A stretch of DNA of 64,000 nucleotides from Marthasterias glacialis (GCA_911728455.2 OU452228.1:3162001-3226000), one strand, 5' to 3'. Counted from the stretch's first letter, positions 12,901 through 27,900 are shown. Translations and numbers: made by a program. The notes: generated by a model from the letters alone, not told the origin.

Positions 12901-15900
12901 TTCTCATGTTAGTTTTATGGTGTATATCTACAATTATATAGGATTGAAACAAATGTCTGGTTTCATATACCAAAGGCATCCCTTGCATTTAACCCTTTGT
13001 GTTGGTATATTGACCCAATATGTTTGCATAGTCAATGTCAGATACATAAATTGATACAAACATGAAGTCCTCAAAGACCAACCTTGTCAGGGTTCAACCA
13101 TTCTCTGGGAGCCCAAATGGGGCACAGCCTCACGTGGGAGAAGATCTCTTTCCTTCGTGGACTTGCTGAAATGGGACACTGGCTTGGCTAGCTCTGAGGA
13201 ACTGCACTCCTGCATGCTGGACCGGGACATCTGGACCAAGGTCACTGGACGAGCTCGAGCTACCGAATGGACTCGACTCAATTGCTTGTCAGGGTAGCAT
13301 CCTGCAGAAAGAAATTAACCTCTCATTTTTTTTTGATGGGCAGGAAGCACAGCTGATTCATGTGACCTGAAGGTTGGCGATGAAATCGTGGTCATCAATG
13401 GAGAGAAGACCAAGACGTTTGATAACGACCATGCCATGTATTGTTTCAGTTCATCTGTACTCACCGGTGAACTCACACTGAAGATACATCGCTATGAGGA
13501 ACCTGGTACGCCTAAGAATATCAGTCCTAAGCATCACATGGGTGATTTCATGGTGACTCGCGTTACGTTGGTCACAGGTATCAGGGAGCTGGTTTTCCAA
13601 ATGATGTTCTTGATTCTGGTATCTGTTATTGAAAGTAACAAAGTTCAACATATCAAGTCACTAAAATCATTCATAAAGCCAGACTTCTGTTACCTGTGGT
13701 CAGTGTAACATGAGTCACAACAGAATGGTCAGAGGTACATGTATCAGAGAGCTGGTTTTCCTATTGATGTTTATGACTTGAAATATTGGTATCTATTATT
13801 GATAGTAGCAAACTTCAACAAAATCATTTATGAAACCAGATTTCTGATACATGTGGTCAATTTAACGCGAATGGACTTGCCGATACCAATGTGACTCATG
13901 TTATGTTGAATTGTAACACAAATCTAGTTTTCTGAATGAATTTCTTGATTTATTCCGTTGATATCTATTATTGGTAGAAACTTTTTATTTCAAAATATCA
14001 GGTCACTAAAATCGTTACGAAAATCTGGTACCCGTGGTCAATGTTGTGTGAGCCACCATGGAATATCCTATATGCTGGCACATGGGTTGCAGGATTTTTA
14101 CCACATCCATCTCCAAAGCTGGCTTATTTATTTCATTTTAATTATAATCTTACATGTACCTCTCATGCGCTTCAATGTTCAAATGTGACAGTTAAGCCAG
14201 ATTTTGATTTTCTTTTTAAAAGAACCTGATTTCTGCAAAACATTGACAAGGCAAGTCCAGACTGTGTCCGATGCCTTTTCAATGCATTTCTTGTTGGCAT
14301 TGGGAACCATTGGAGCGAGTCTCTTTGGAATAAGCTTGGTTTATGATGGTACTACATCACATTACTGGTGATAACAAGGACTTCAAAGAGTCTCTTTGGA
14401 ATGAGCTTGGTTTATGATGGTACTACATCACATTACTGGTATTAACAGGGACTTCAGCATCAATATATACAATGTTATCCTTTAGATTGATGTGTTCTGT
14501 TGGTAAGTGTGCATCTGCTACACATGCAAAAGTTTTGCCACTTCCAGATCCAAATCACTCTTTTTTTCTTCTTTTTATTTGTTTGTTTGTTTAGGTATTT
14601 TTTTATGACAAAATCTAAAAATTCTTACAAGACTTGGAGTCTTTGCAGTACATACCAGAATGCAGTGTCCTGAAATCAATTTTTTATACGTATATTTTTT
14701 TGAAGACAACCAGCTCAATACATTGCCTATGGGCTCCTTGTAATCATTGGAACTGGTTTGAATGAAGTGAGCATGGCTTGCAATGGGATTACATCTTCAA
14801 GAGGGAACTGAAATCTCATTTGCTTAGCTAGTTTTTACAGTTTTAGACTTTGAGCGAGAATGTTTGTATTCACACTTCTTGTTTTGTGTAGGCGCCTTGA
14901 TCGGGCTTCTGGATAAGTGAGCCATACTATAAGCCTATATTATTACATTATTATATTATATTATTTTTAAACCAGTTTCAAAATTGACAGATAAGAAAGT
15001 TTAAAATGAACTTCAAATCACTTTATATTTGCACAGGTATGAGAAAACATGACTCCTCCACCAGGCGAACCACTGAGAGTACTCGCAGTACGACTAACCA
15101 GTCGGAATTCCCAAAGCGTCGTGCTATCTCCCAGCCATCGGACCCTCGAGCCCTCACCCAAGCAGCGAGGGCCAAGAAGATTCTCCAGCAGATGAGGGAT
15201 GAGGAGCAGAAGATTGAAGATATGAGACGAGAGAAAGAAGAGGAAAAAAGGAGACCAGCAGTCAACGGGTACGCGAGACAGAAAAATAATTTCTTATGAT
15301 TTTGTACAGCTTTTTGCACTTTGTGAGAAGCAATAGACATGCATGTGATTTATCAGGAATGTTTTCCTGATTTTAGCACTTTCTCAAAACCATCTGGAGC
15401 CTTCAAATTTTCTTGAAAGAAGTAAAGCGGTCACCAAAGGGAGAAAGAGATTTTGTCTGAACATGTAGTTTTGTATTTCTGATGATGCACAGAACCTTTA
15501 AACCTGATTTGTAACAACTGTGAGGTTCGAAGTTTAGAATAAAGGGGTGGGTGAACCCAGCCCTGCGATCCATTTTGAAGTAAAGATATCACATTTGTCA
15601 AACCTTACCCCTTAGTGGAGGAGTTAAAAGTATATTGACTATTGTAACTTATTGATCAGCTATGTTAGGTGCCTCAGACCTAAACTTCCTCAATTTCGAT
15701 ATAATTGGATGAAGTAATTGGAGATAATTGGCTTTTGAAGGTTGCTAGTACATCATAAGTCTAGTCTGCAAAGTCTCCTATCCACCCTCAAGCCCCATGT
15801 TACTGATTGCCTAATTCTTATCATACCACATGGGAAGGATAACTGAAGATATTTCCAGACTTTCTTAATTGTTGACCTTTATCACCGTGCAGCTGTTTCT

Positions 15901-18900
15901 CAGTCAAACAATGTGATGGGGCTAGAAGGAAAAATAGTCTGGCCCCTTTTGGCCCTGGAGTTGGTTTAATGACACATCGATGCAGTATTTCATGAAGATG
16001 TTTTGATTGTTGGTTTTTTATTGGACCCTTTTTTTATCTTCAGTAATCAGAATTGGAATCATCGAGCTGAAACTGTGGATCCTGTTAGATCACACTATGA
16101 TGATCCAGAGGTAAGTGTCGTGTCCTGTTTGTAAGAGGTCTTCAAAGTATAGATTGTTACTGAGCTCTAGAAGTGCTGAACCACTTACCTAGATGAGATC
16201 ATTTATCCCGCCAAGCGCCAAGTCAACTATTTCATGAAGATGAACTATTTCATGGATAAGTTGATGTGTCTTGATAATTTATCTCACCAAGACGACTTAT
16301 GTTATGGAATAATTTGACTTTTCACTCTATGAAAAATCTCTGTGTTTTGACTGACCTTGTCACACTACAATATTTCAATTTGACGTTGACCCATGTAGAG
16401 TGCTTGATCTATGTCAAAATCATCCCTGCTGGGACCCATGTGAAGAATTACACTTGTAGTAAAACAGCTGATTTCATGTCGGGCAGTGTAAAACAGAGCG
16501 AATGTGAACCGTGTTGAAACTTTATGAAGTCAACATGGATTGGAATGTGTAGCTTTTGGCATGGATTGAAGCTTGAAAGTGTGAAAATGCCTAATTTTCT
16601 CACCAAGATGCCTAATTGAGCCTAAGAAATTGACTTACTGAAACTAAGAAGTCAAGTTGCCATTCAGTTTCAGTAAGTCATGTTAGTGAGATTAATTATC
16701 ACAGTAAGTTGACTGGATAAAAGGTATAGCACTGCTGGAGCTCCATAGATTAGCAATTAGACATGGAAATAATATATTCCAACCTTACAAATACAAACTA
16801 CATCCACATGTAAATTCTTTAATAACAAAGTTGTGTAAGTACATGACAACTAGATTTTTATCTACATGGTCAGTTACCACATGTTTTGCTGAAGGGTTCT
16901 GATAGATTTAAAAAAGGTTTCTTGGCAAATGACTGAAGACCCATCCATACTGTACATGTACTCAACACAAAGCATGTTGTCAAACCAGGGATTTACAAAA
17001 TTCAAGCACAATTTCACAGGGATGCATTCTTAGGTAAATGACATTTATTCACTTTGCCTTTTTGTTGATTAGAAGGCCGTAGTGGATAGTTTGATAGGTG
17101 GATGGTTTTAGATACACTTTTTGTTCCCTTCTGTTGCTATGGATCCAACCATTCTCAGAACTAATTTGTAGAATGTGAATTGTACACCATGCATGTGCAG
17201 TAATGTTTAAGATGTTACTTGTAGAGGAGGAGTTGTCTTTGTAAACTGTTGTAGTAGTAATGTAGTTTGTATTGCATGCTTGTTACATCACCAACCCCAA
17301 TCCTTTAATTCAAACAGCCTGAAGAACAGCCACAGAGTACCGTAACCCCATCAGGCCCTACTGCCCCAGCTGACCCATCAGGCCCTACTGCCCCAGCTGA
17401 CCCTGCTGCCCCAGCTGCCCCAGCTGCCCCAGCTGACCCTGCTGCCCCAGCTGCCCCAGCTGACCCTGCTGCCCCAGCTGCCCCAGCTGACCCTACTGCC
17501 CTAGCTGACTCAACTGCCCCAGCTGACCCTGAACCATCCTACTCTGCCCCTCAAATTCATCCCACACACCCAGATGTTAATTTTGAAATCAAAATGGAAG
17601 TTAAAGATGTCAAACCGTTTGAAAAAACTGAATTGTTTTCAAATCTGGAGAGGGTATCCCCCAGTGAGGAAGTTGGAATCGAGATCTTAGATGATGAAAA
17701 AAAATCAAACAAAATATCCTCTGATAGGGATAGTATATCTCCTGATGAAGGGGTTAAAGTGGATGAATCAAAAGAGGGTAGGACCCCTATAGATGATAAA
17801 TACCCCAAAATATACGGCTCACTCATTGATGTTGAGGTGGAAATTCTTGAAGAAAACCTTGGCAAATCTGAGGTCCAGCAAGAACATTTGGTTGACCTTG
17901 GTAAATTACTGGGGAATGATACAGCAGAATCTGATGGCCAAATCAATGATACGAGTCCCGAACAATCCGGGCCTGATGGGGAAGCAGCCAAAGGTTGGTC
18001 AGTAGAGACGGACTCCCCACACAAGTCCAGTAGGCAGGAGGTGAGTCGGTGTGGTCATTTGTGCACTGACTGCTTGAAGTGCCTGCACAACTAACACACT
18101 CACCTAACAACAGGAGACATGTCACGTACCACTAACACTCAATTTGTTGTTTTGTCAGTAACTAACTCATTTAACCCTTCTGAATCTAACCCCATTTCAG
18201 TAGCAATGGTGTCCTCAATGGTTCTGTGTTGTTTTCAAATCTGGAAATGAGATCTTAGATGATGAATCAAAATCAAACAAAATATTCTTTGATTGGGATA
18301 GTATATCTCTTGATGAAGGGGTCAGAAGTGATAAGATTTTTCACCCGATTCGACAAGCCACTGTAGCTTATAGGCGAGGTGGTCACATATCATGAGAGCC
18401 ACTGTAGCTTATAAGCGAGGTGGTCATGTATCATGATAGCCACTGTAGCTTATAAGCGAGGTGGTCACGTATCAAGATAGCCACTGTAGCTTATAAGCGA
18501 GGTGGTCACATATCAAGATAGCCACTGTAGCTTATAAGCGAGGTGGTCACATATCATGATAGCCACTGTAGCTTATAAGCGAGGTGGTCACATATCAAGA
18601 TAGCCACTGTAGCTTATAAGCGTGGAGGTCATGTATCATGATAACGCAATCTGCCTCACTTTAAAAGTGGATGCTCTATCATGATACCATGATAGTATTT
18701 AAAGGAGGTTTATAAGTGAGATGGTCATGCTTTGCGGCTTGCTTATAACGTACGGTGGCTACTAGGCAAGATGGTTAGATTTTTACGTTGAAAAAGTTTA
18801 TTCTTTATTTCTGATTTAGATCAATACAATTGTTAATTACAATTGTTAATTGTAATGTAATTCCTCTGATTTTATTACATGTAGAGGTTGATAAACTAAT

Positions 18901-21900
18901 ACTTATTTTATTCAAAAATGTGAAGTTAATCTGAATCATGGTTATCAATGACTTAAACGTAATTTTTTTTCTTCAAATTTTGCTCATGTGATCAGCCCAT
19001 ACAAAAGTTGAGTTCCAAATCTGTTGGACCAGCTGTGTATTGTTCTTACATAAAACATTCTTACATGGGTATATTTTGCTTTTTGAAGCTATAAATGTAC
19101 AAACTGTTTGCTTTTAACATACTCTTTCTCCTCTGAGCTAACACTACAAAGGAAAACTCTAATATGGAGATCATTTACTAATAAAACAAAATACCCTTTT
19201 CTGTCTTTGCACACAATGTTTGATCAACACATTACGATCATTTGTCCCCAGACAATTTATATTAAATTACATTTAACCAGTTTTAAGAGTACAAAATTGT
19301 GTTAAATATAATTAACAATAACTCATTGAGGTACTTCTCTAGCACTGTGGATAATGTTCACAGTAGCTCCTTTATGTTAATAACTCCAGGGTTTATAAAA
19401 TGGTTGGAATTACATCATTTCAAAATACCTGCTAAATTGTTGATCCTAGTTTAACACCTTTTTGTCATCACTGACTTTCAATAGATACTTCCCAACAGAC
19501 GCCATCTTTACAACCACTTGGGTTTTGGCTTTCAACTGCAACAATCGTTCTAACTTTTCTGTGCTGCCAAATGGTTCACCAGCCAATCATGCAAGGAATT
19601 TGATCAATCTTGCACATGCTGCAAGTGGTATTTACGCATATTGTGTAGAACTTTGTGTATTCAAAAAATGATTGATGTGGCTGTTAAGATGGCCGACTTT
19701 ACACTGTGTGACATCATTTGGGAACTTTATAACCTTTGATTATATGGAGCTACCAGTCTCCATTATTGTAAGAACTCTGGGGGATCAGAGGAACAACATT
19801 TTACAAGTTCCTCCAAATTTAACGCTTCACAATGTTTTCCAGGGTAATGCTTTACAATTTCAATGCTCGGTTGATCAATCTATAGCATTTTAAGCAGCCT
19901 GTTGATTGCCTTTGGTTGATTTTTTTTATTAAAGGAAACATGGTATCTTTATTTTTTTGTTTTTGTTGATGGGTCAACTTGTTTTGCATATCTGCCCAAA
20001 TTTCATGTGTTGATACACTTTCTTATGCTTGGGGAGATGACATCCCTGCATTGTTTGTGTGTAATCTTGTCTTGTATCTTCTGCATCTTATCTCATCTTG
20101 TCTCATCCAGGTTTATGGAACTATTGAGAGTGATGGAGAGATGTTCTCTTCAGAAGAAGATGAGGGACTGGAACATAGACACAATGAAGACCACAAGAAA
20201 AATAAGGTAAATGAAAGTTACGTCAAAATAGATCTCTCCTTTTTGTTTTACACAAATTGAGTGCCATTTTGTTTGGACATGGTGAGTGTAGAAACATCTA
20301 AGCCCCAGTAAGGAAAAAGTTATAGAGACAAGTGTGTAATCTTTTTCATTTATTTAAATAAATGTTTGCTTTGTATTGCTGGCATTTTCACAATTTGTTT
20401 AATACATTGCAGAATTCTATAGAAGAGGACCTTATCACCCCTCAGTCCAAGCCAATGGAGGAAGCACCCATCAGCTTCAAGCATTTCAGCCAAGAAGAGA
20501 GTGCTCTTCCCCAATCCCAAGGTCCCCGCCCCTTTCAGCCCCAAACCACAGTCGACAGTAGCAAGCCCCCCACATATCACCCCATCAAATTCTCAGCTCC
20601 CAAGCCATTCTCAAAACGCCTTGGTCCAGAGCCATTCCGACCTGCGACCTTCAAGCCGATGGTTGTGAGAGAAAAGGACGTCAAGCAAGACATGATGAAA
20701 CGACGGTCGGATTTCTTCAGTAAGGCCCTGGACCATGAGCAATTGCCTCTGTTTGGTTACTCAGGTAGTACACGGGAAGCTAGTCTATGCCTGTTGGTGT
20801 GTTTTGATTCAGTCCAGTTGTACGTGACATTGCATGCTTATTAGATTGGATGATCAGATTGTGATGATTTGAGTTTAAAAATGGAATTACTGTTTTAATT
20901 TCAAAACATTTTTGGAGTCACCACTGAAGTACATGTTTCAAATAGGTCTTTGTCTTATCCATGAAAATGTTTAATCTAATTTTTGAAGCAGATCTGAAAT
21001 CAGCGCGTCATGATGGTTGCTGATGTTGTTTGGATTTGGATTTCACCCAGAATCCTTTGTGGGCCGATCGTTTCTGGTCATGTGCAGTGGGACATGCATA
21101 TGGGCTAGATGGGCACACTGCTTTTTTGGTATACTTATTTTTTTTTTGATTCAAGATATGCACTTACCAATCAACCTGTGAAAGTTTCAGCACAAATTGT
21201 GAAAAAGAGTCTCTGTACTTAATGTGTTATTTCTGTAACCCCAAAATACGATCAAACAACGTTCTGATTATCCTGATCTGACTGCGCATGTTGAGAAAGC
21301 TGTGTTGCGTAGACAAATGATATGGTAGTTGATGAGATTTGATCTTGTGCTATCAAAATGATAGCATCAAAATGATAACACTGATAAAAAAAACCCATCT
21401 GTACCATTGTGATCATCCATGATACTAATCTAGTTTTATTCATCATATCACACCACATATGCATGAACTAGGTTCTAACTACCCTAATTGTAGCTAAACA
21501 CAGGTAATGTCTATTTGAAGAATTTAACTGATATTTATGTATAAATAGTCTCTAATTTTAACACATTAAGCTTGGTTGATACTTTATTTGATTTGGCGCC
21601 ACAACTCTATACTTGTAACGGATGTTTTGCAAGAGTTGAGCACATTTGAATGTGAGCAAACTGTTCATTGCGAACTTGTGACAACAAAGTTACTTCACAT
21701 TTGCATTTGCATAAATTATAAACCGGGCTTTAGTCCTGAGAAAAGTTAATTTAGACTCCTTGAACACAGGATGCCCCAAGCTCATACAAAGCTCTCACTG
21801 AGATTGAAAGAAGGCTTCTTGTTTGTCAAGTGCCTAGGCTTTCCACTGTATGACCCCACTGTGGTGGCATATGATTAGAAGGAGATCAATTTAAAGTTGA

Positions 21901-24900
21901 GAATAGATTATTTATTGAGACATTTGAAGAATTTGGAAAGACAGACTTTTGTGTTAAATTAAGTAAAGTTGTAACATATAGAACTGTTAGTCAATTCATT
22001 ACTTTCAATAGTTTTAAAAGATAAATGCAGTTTCTTGTGATCTATTTCAGATGATGAGAAAGATCACAATGATCGAAGTGGACAGTCGAGTCCAATTGCT
22101 GCTCTAAGTGCCTCATCTGAAGAAACTGTTCCGCCACCAATAAACCAAGAAGCAGAAAAGTCTTCAGACATACAGAGACCAGAAGTCAAACAGCCAGTAT
22201 CTCTTTCAACTCGGAAGGCATTCAATGTTGAAGAGGAGAAGAAGAGATTGGAGCGATGGCATGCTGAACAGGATCGAATACGTCAGGAGCAGTATGAGCA
22301 AGAGCAACGGCGACTCAGAGAGCAGCAAGAAAAAGATCTGGAGAGGGCGGAAGCAGAAGAGCAAAAAAAGAAAAAGGAGGAACATCAGCGTCTTCTGGAA
22401 AAGCAGAGGGTTCTTCAAGAACAAGCTGCTGAGGAGAGGAAAAGATTAGAGGAAGAAAGGAAAGAGAGGATGAAGAAGGAGCAGGAATATCTGGAGCGGG
22501 CGAGGCTAGAGCGGGAAGCGGCTGAGAAGGAGCGCTTAAATGATGAGGAGGAGCAACGCAAGATTGCTGCTGAAAGGATGAAAAGGGAAGAAGAGAGGAG
22601 GATGAAAGAGCAAGAGGACAAGAGGAGAAAGGAAGAGGACAAAAAGGCTGAGGAGGAAGAACGACGACGACTTGAGAAAGAAGAGTGGAAACAGCGGGAG
22701 ATGAAGCGACAGGACCAAGAGGCAGAAGCTAGGAGGCTCGAGATCAACAGACTACAGGAGAAGGAGAAGGCTGAGAGGCAGAAACGAAAAAAGGAAGAAG
22801 AAGCAAGGTTGGCAAGGGAGCATGAGGAAAAGGAAACAGAAAGGTTTGCTCGATTGCGAGAGGAAGAGATTGAACGCATCCGGAAAGAGGAGAGAGAGCG
22901 GCTTCGCCAAGAGTGGGAGGAACTTCAGCGAGAGAAGTCGAAACAAGAAGAGAGGGAGCGCCTTGAACTGGAGAGGCTTGAGCAACTTAGAGCAGAGCAA
23001 GAAAGGCTGCGACAGGAACGTATTCTGCTGGAGCAACAGCAAGAGAGAGAAAGGCGCCAACTTCAGAAAGAGAAAGAGCGCCTGACACAGTCGGCAGCCT
23101 ACAAGCAGCCTAAGGAAAGCACAAAGCCAACATCTGAAGAGATACCCTACAACAAACCAGAGACGGACTCACAGGTCTTCAAGACGGAAAACAAGTTGCA
23201 GGATTATGACAACTCAGTGGTGGAGAAAGAGATCATCGTCAGTCAGGAGAACAAAGATGTGTACAGTGCCCCTCCTCCAAAGAGCATACCAGCTGATAGC
23301 TTCGAAGTACCTGGACAAGCCTATCTGTCACAATACAAAGGTAAGACTGACATAAAACAATTGGCACCTAACACTACTCGGTATTTGTCAAATACGCCAA
23401 CAAATTTGAACAAATTTGATTGTAACTCAACTATTAACAAACTGTGCTATCCCCTCCTCCTTCATGTAATCTATGAAATGTGTGAAGGAGTCTGAAAATT
23501 TGGTTTTAAGGAAAATAACAGATGGATAATGGGGTTAGGGGGCTGCATACTCACAGATATAAAAGCACCTTTAGCTATATATCCAGTATGAGGTACTGTG
23601 AATTGAAATAAGCAGCTGATCCATTGAATGTGTGACCATTAACGTATTTTTAAGAATAATGATAATTTGTTGTACTTAGAAGTTGTTTTCTGTTCTTCAA
23701 AAGATGGTAAGATGGGAACCCAACACTGGCTTGTTGAAGAAGCCGAGAGACGCCGTTTAGCTGAGAAGAATGGAACCATGCGCCTTCAAGACCCTGTGGA
23801 ATCCCACACTGGCCTGATCCAAAGGAAGGACCTAGACTTAGAACCTGTTCTGGAGAAAAAGACCCATGCCCCAGATCAAGTAGCACCTGTACGCCGTGCC
23901 GACAAACCTGTCCCAATCGAAGAACCGGCAAACACAAAACCGCTCAGTCGGCAGCAACCCCAACCTCAGAAGGTGACCAGAAATCAGGGTTACCGGGAGG
24001 TGGCTGTCGATGTCCCGCCAGATTTCCATGGTGTCCAGCGAAGGTTGAGGGCACCGGAGGTGGAAGCTGAGAGGAAGAAGAAGACCCAGAATCGCCGGTC
24101 GATGCCAGATATGGGAAACCGAGTTCCAGACGTGGTCAGGAATGAATCGCACACACCACCACCAGTGGCCTCTGATCGGAATAGCGCTCGCATGCCAGAC
24201 AATTTCTTGCAAGTAAGTTTTGGGACGCAAAGATCCCTTTTTTTAAAGTCCTTAATTGGTTGAACAATTGTGTTATCCACAAAAAAATTAAATTGTTAAT
24301 AAAACTTGAAAATCTATCTGAAAACCATAAAACAAATGGTGGATGTTCTCTTGCACCTCGTTTTAAATACAATAAAAGATTGTTATTTTTTTTACTGCTA
24401 AAAGTGACTGCCAAAAAAGACTAAGCATTTCTTTATATGGCATATGATCACGGTGTTCCTTTGGGACTCTGGGGCTGTCGGGCCAAGTTCTTGCTGGGGC
24501 CCATTATTTCATTGAGCTCAAATTGTTTGGTCTGTTAAAGTGTAGAATGTTCAATTTCTTTACAAAACTCTTTGTTTTTGCAACCAACGTTCGTAGAAAC
24601 CTCACATGAGCTCTTTTACAACTTCACAGTCATTTCTAAGGAGTTCATTCTTGCTCACATTATATCTTTGCCTGTATTAAGTCCCAGTTGTTTGACATAT
24701 AACACTGTTAAACTACAAACTCAACAGACCTTGCTAAGTAGAGCAGCCCAGAAGCAGGCACAAGAGGATCAACCTTCAGGTCATGAAGATGACACTAGCA
24801 GGTACTCAGCTCATGAATAATTCAAGAGCCATTGGTAGTTGCTGCTGAATAATTCATGATCCATTGAACCCACTTTGTGGGATGGTTTATGTTGGAGCCT

Positions 24901-27900
24901 ATAATACGGGATGGTGTTGAATTAACTTTTTCCTGTTTTGTTTTTATTGCACCCTTCCTCTTATTCTCAAATCCCCAAATTCCTTATCTTTCCAAATTTG
25001 CTCTGTTTATCACTTTTTGCTTTTTCTTATCTTCACCAATGTCTTGTATTTTCCACAATCTTCTTTCCTTTCATGCTCCCTCCATATTCTTTCACTTGAC
25101 GTTCTTTCAAACCACTACCTGTCCTTACTTCAAAATATTCTGACCTGTTCCACCATTTCCCTGTAATTGATTCTTATCTCTACCCTTTGGGCTTGCCCCT
25201 TTTCCTTCTGTTATCTACACCTTTTTCCTGATCTGTTTCATCTGTCCTTTCGGTCAATCACTCGCCACCTGAATCTTCACTCCCATGTCTCTCCTTTGTC
25301 TCCATTCCCAACTGTTGTCCCATCCCTCTGTGATCCCTACCCCTTCCCTTATTTTCCCATCCCTTCTCCTACCCTCAGCAGCCTCAGCTTGGCCCCCCTG
25401 GTCGTACCTCCGCCTTTCAGCAACCTAGCAAAAAGCCTGCACCTGGTCGTTCAGTCAGTGGCAAAGTCACATGCAGCAACTGTGCCAAAACCCTAGGGCG
25501 AGGGGCAGCCATGATTATTGAGTCGCTGGGCCTGCATTACCACATTGAGTGTTTCAGGGTGGGTACAGTAACTCTTCAAGCTCTTTTATCTAACCAGTGG
25601 GATTGAAAGCGTTGCCTAACAAAGGTTGTAGAAGAAATAGCTGGGTGTGCCTCGATATCATGTAAAACAAAGTTCTCACTTGTGTTCATAAAACCCAAAT
25701 AGTCTGATTCTAAACTTGTTTGTCGTGAAGCTGAAAGTATCAACCTTCCCCAGAAAAGTGATTTGTCAAGTAGCTATTATTTTGTATAATTACTGCCACT
25801 TTCCTAGTTGCAGCTTTGGAACAAATTGTCTTTTAAACATGTTCAAAAGCTGACTGGGTATGAACATTTTTCAATGACAAAAGTTAAGAACAACCAGAAA
25901 CTTACTGATTGAAAATGAAGTATCAAATGAAAAAAAAAATCAACATTACGCTTTCAAGATATAACTTGCAAAGTCTGGGCACTTAACTTAATCACCCAAA
26001 ATGAAAGCAAAGGATTGACAAGCGGATGACGCAGAAAGTACATGTGATGTGACTAGCTACATGTATGACCACTTAAGCAAACAACCATCCTCTTATCCTG
26101 CTTGCATGTTGGCAAATATTAATCCGGAATGGTTTCAAACTCCAATGCTTAGCAGTGGGATTAGGGCTTAGCTGTGCTTTGGGAAATTGTTTTGGTGCGG
26201 AGAAAAACATGTGGTTGTGGAATTTTGGTGAGATTTGGTTGATGTTAACTGGTAGTACAATGATGGAAATACAGAGACATGCTGTTTGTGGTTTGTGTTA
26301 TAGTAAACATGATAAAGTTTTGGAGAGAAAAAAAAGATGTCCGCATTTTCTTTTGTGATGACACATCCATGAGTTTTGCCACCCAGTTGCTGGCAAAAGT
26401 ACGGGCAGCATTCACTGCCAAAATATACAACGATTTGTCATTTAGTGCAATGTTGCTATCAAATTACCCATATCACTGAGTGATAAAAGAATTGTGCTAC
26501 CCAAAACAAAAAGTACACACATTCTTCATGTAAACATGGTCATAATGTTTTATTGAAAAGGGTACATTTGTGCCAACCCATTTATATATTATGTGATACT
26601 CAAGGCCACTCATACAAAATGGTACTCAGTATTTGTAAACATTAGAAAGGTCTAAAGTTGGTTACCAATCTTTCTGAGAACAAATTTCTGTCAGAAAGGC
26701 TTTCTTTGCCATCTTTAAGAAAATATACAGGCAAGAGTAGTGAGTAAACCCGTGTTTTTTCCTTAAAACATGAGCTTAATTTCACTGAGTGATTCACAAG
26801 CTATTTTAGAATGTTTCTTGGAAATGTCAGTTTGAAAGAATGTATTTACTCTTTGGACAAACCAATCTGAAACTTCCCTTAAACTCATGTTTTACAATGC
26901 ACCATTAAATTTATTAAACTAAAAAACAGCCTGTAAGATAAAGACCAAGTGTGCAATTTCCTTCGGGTTGAAGATAAACATTGCGAGTCTGCTCTTTGGT
27001 GACACAAAAAAGTAACCTGGAAAATATTAACAAAGGGTGTTTGTGGAGCTTATTTGTATCTGATTGAACAGTACTTGATCATAATTTAGTGAAAATGTGC
27101 CTAACTTCTCAAGCAGCTAAGAAAAACAAACATTGCTTACCAAACTCATGTCATTAAAAGCAGAAGTTACAAGGGATCTAGTGTAATCAGGCAGAAATTA
27201 GCATCAACGGTCCAACTGGGGACAATTATTCACCCTTAACTTCACAATACTTACTGGCCTGAAGTATGAACTTGCTTTATAAGAGAGTATGTTTTTATGG
27301 ATATCAACATATGACCCATGATGTATGTAGGACACTGTCATCATTTTCATTAATGACTTTGTTGTCAAGATAAAACCAGCACTGATAATGAACCCTAGAC
27401 ACTATGGAAATTTACTGTGGCAAGCTCAGCATTCAATATGCAACTCCAACATAGAGGTTTTATACTGAAGTATTGTCAAATGAATCTTTATGTGTCCTAC
27501 ACCCATACAGTGTTGTGTCTGCAACATACAACTTGGAAACGGCACCCAGGGAACAGACGTCCGAATACGAGCTTCCAAACTCCACTGCCAAAACTGCTAC
27601 AGCAATGATGCAGGTAAGATCAGGCTGATCGTCCTAATAAAAACCTCATTTACTGTAAATCCATCAGGAGTTAAAACTCCTAGGTGCACACATTAAGAAA
27701 ACAAACATATCCCCATCAGCCATGCCCAGTCCAACCCAACCAATCCAAGAAAACATTCACTTGGCACAGACTTTCATCTGTGGCCGCCTCATCCTGGCCT
27801 GTTCTTCAATCGGCGCTATTCTTAGCTCTTCCCCACTTTTGCCACTCCACTTATCACATTGTCTATCCAGCGCAGCTTAGGGCAACCTCTGCTGCGACTG

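Larger units (their letters stand above)
18041..20110 (+). other. intron of LMO7-like gene, repeat-bearing
   Basis: After the exon-fragment duplicate and the 41-bp array this intron is AT-rich and I see no further exon. ATTGTTAATTACAATTGTTA (about 18829-18850) is a small AT palindrome. Confidence 0.45.

Noticed and set aside
17557-18024. 155-codon minus-strand open frame
   Set aside because: It is a shadow of the acidic LMO7-like exon on the plus strand, which has proper splice sites and phases.
18357-18643. CRISPR-like array
   Set aside because: The repeats are contiguous 41-bp units without unique spacers, in an animal intron; it is a minisatellite.
22415-22879. Long Ser/Leu-rich open frames on the minus strand
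   Set aside because: They are the reverse reading of the Glu/Lys/Arg coiled-coil exon and arise from its codon bias.
24572-24820. Possible extra LMO7-like exon around [20 protein letters not shown]
   Set aside because: The peptide looks protein-like, but no acceptor and donor pair gives the phase 0-0 exon needed between 24212 and 25379. It was left out of the gene model.
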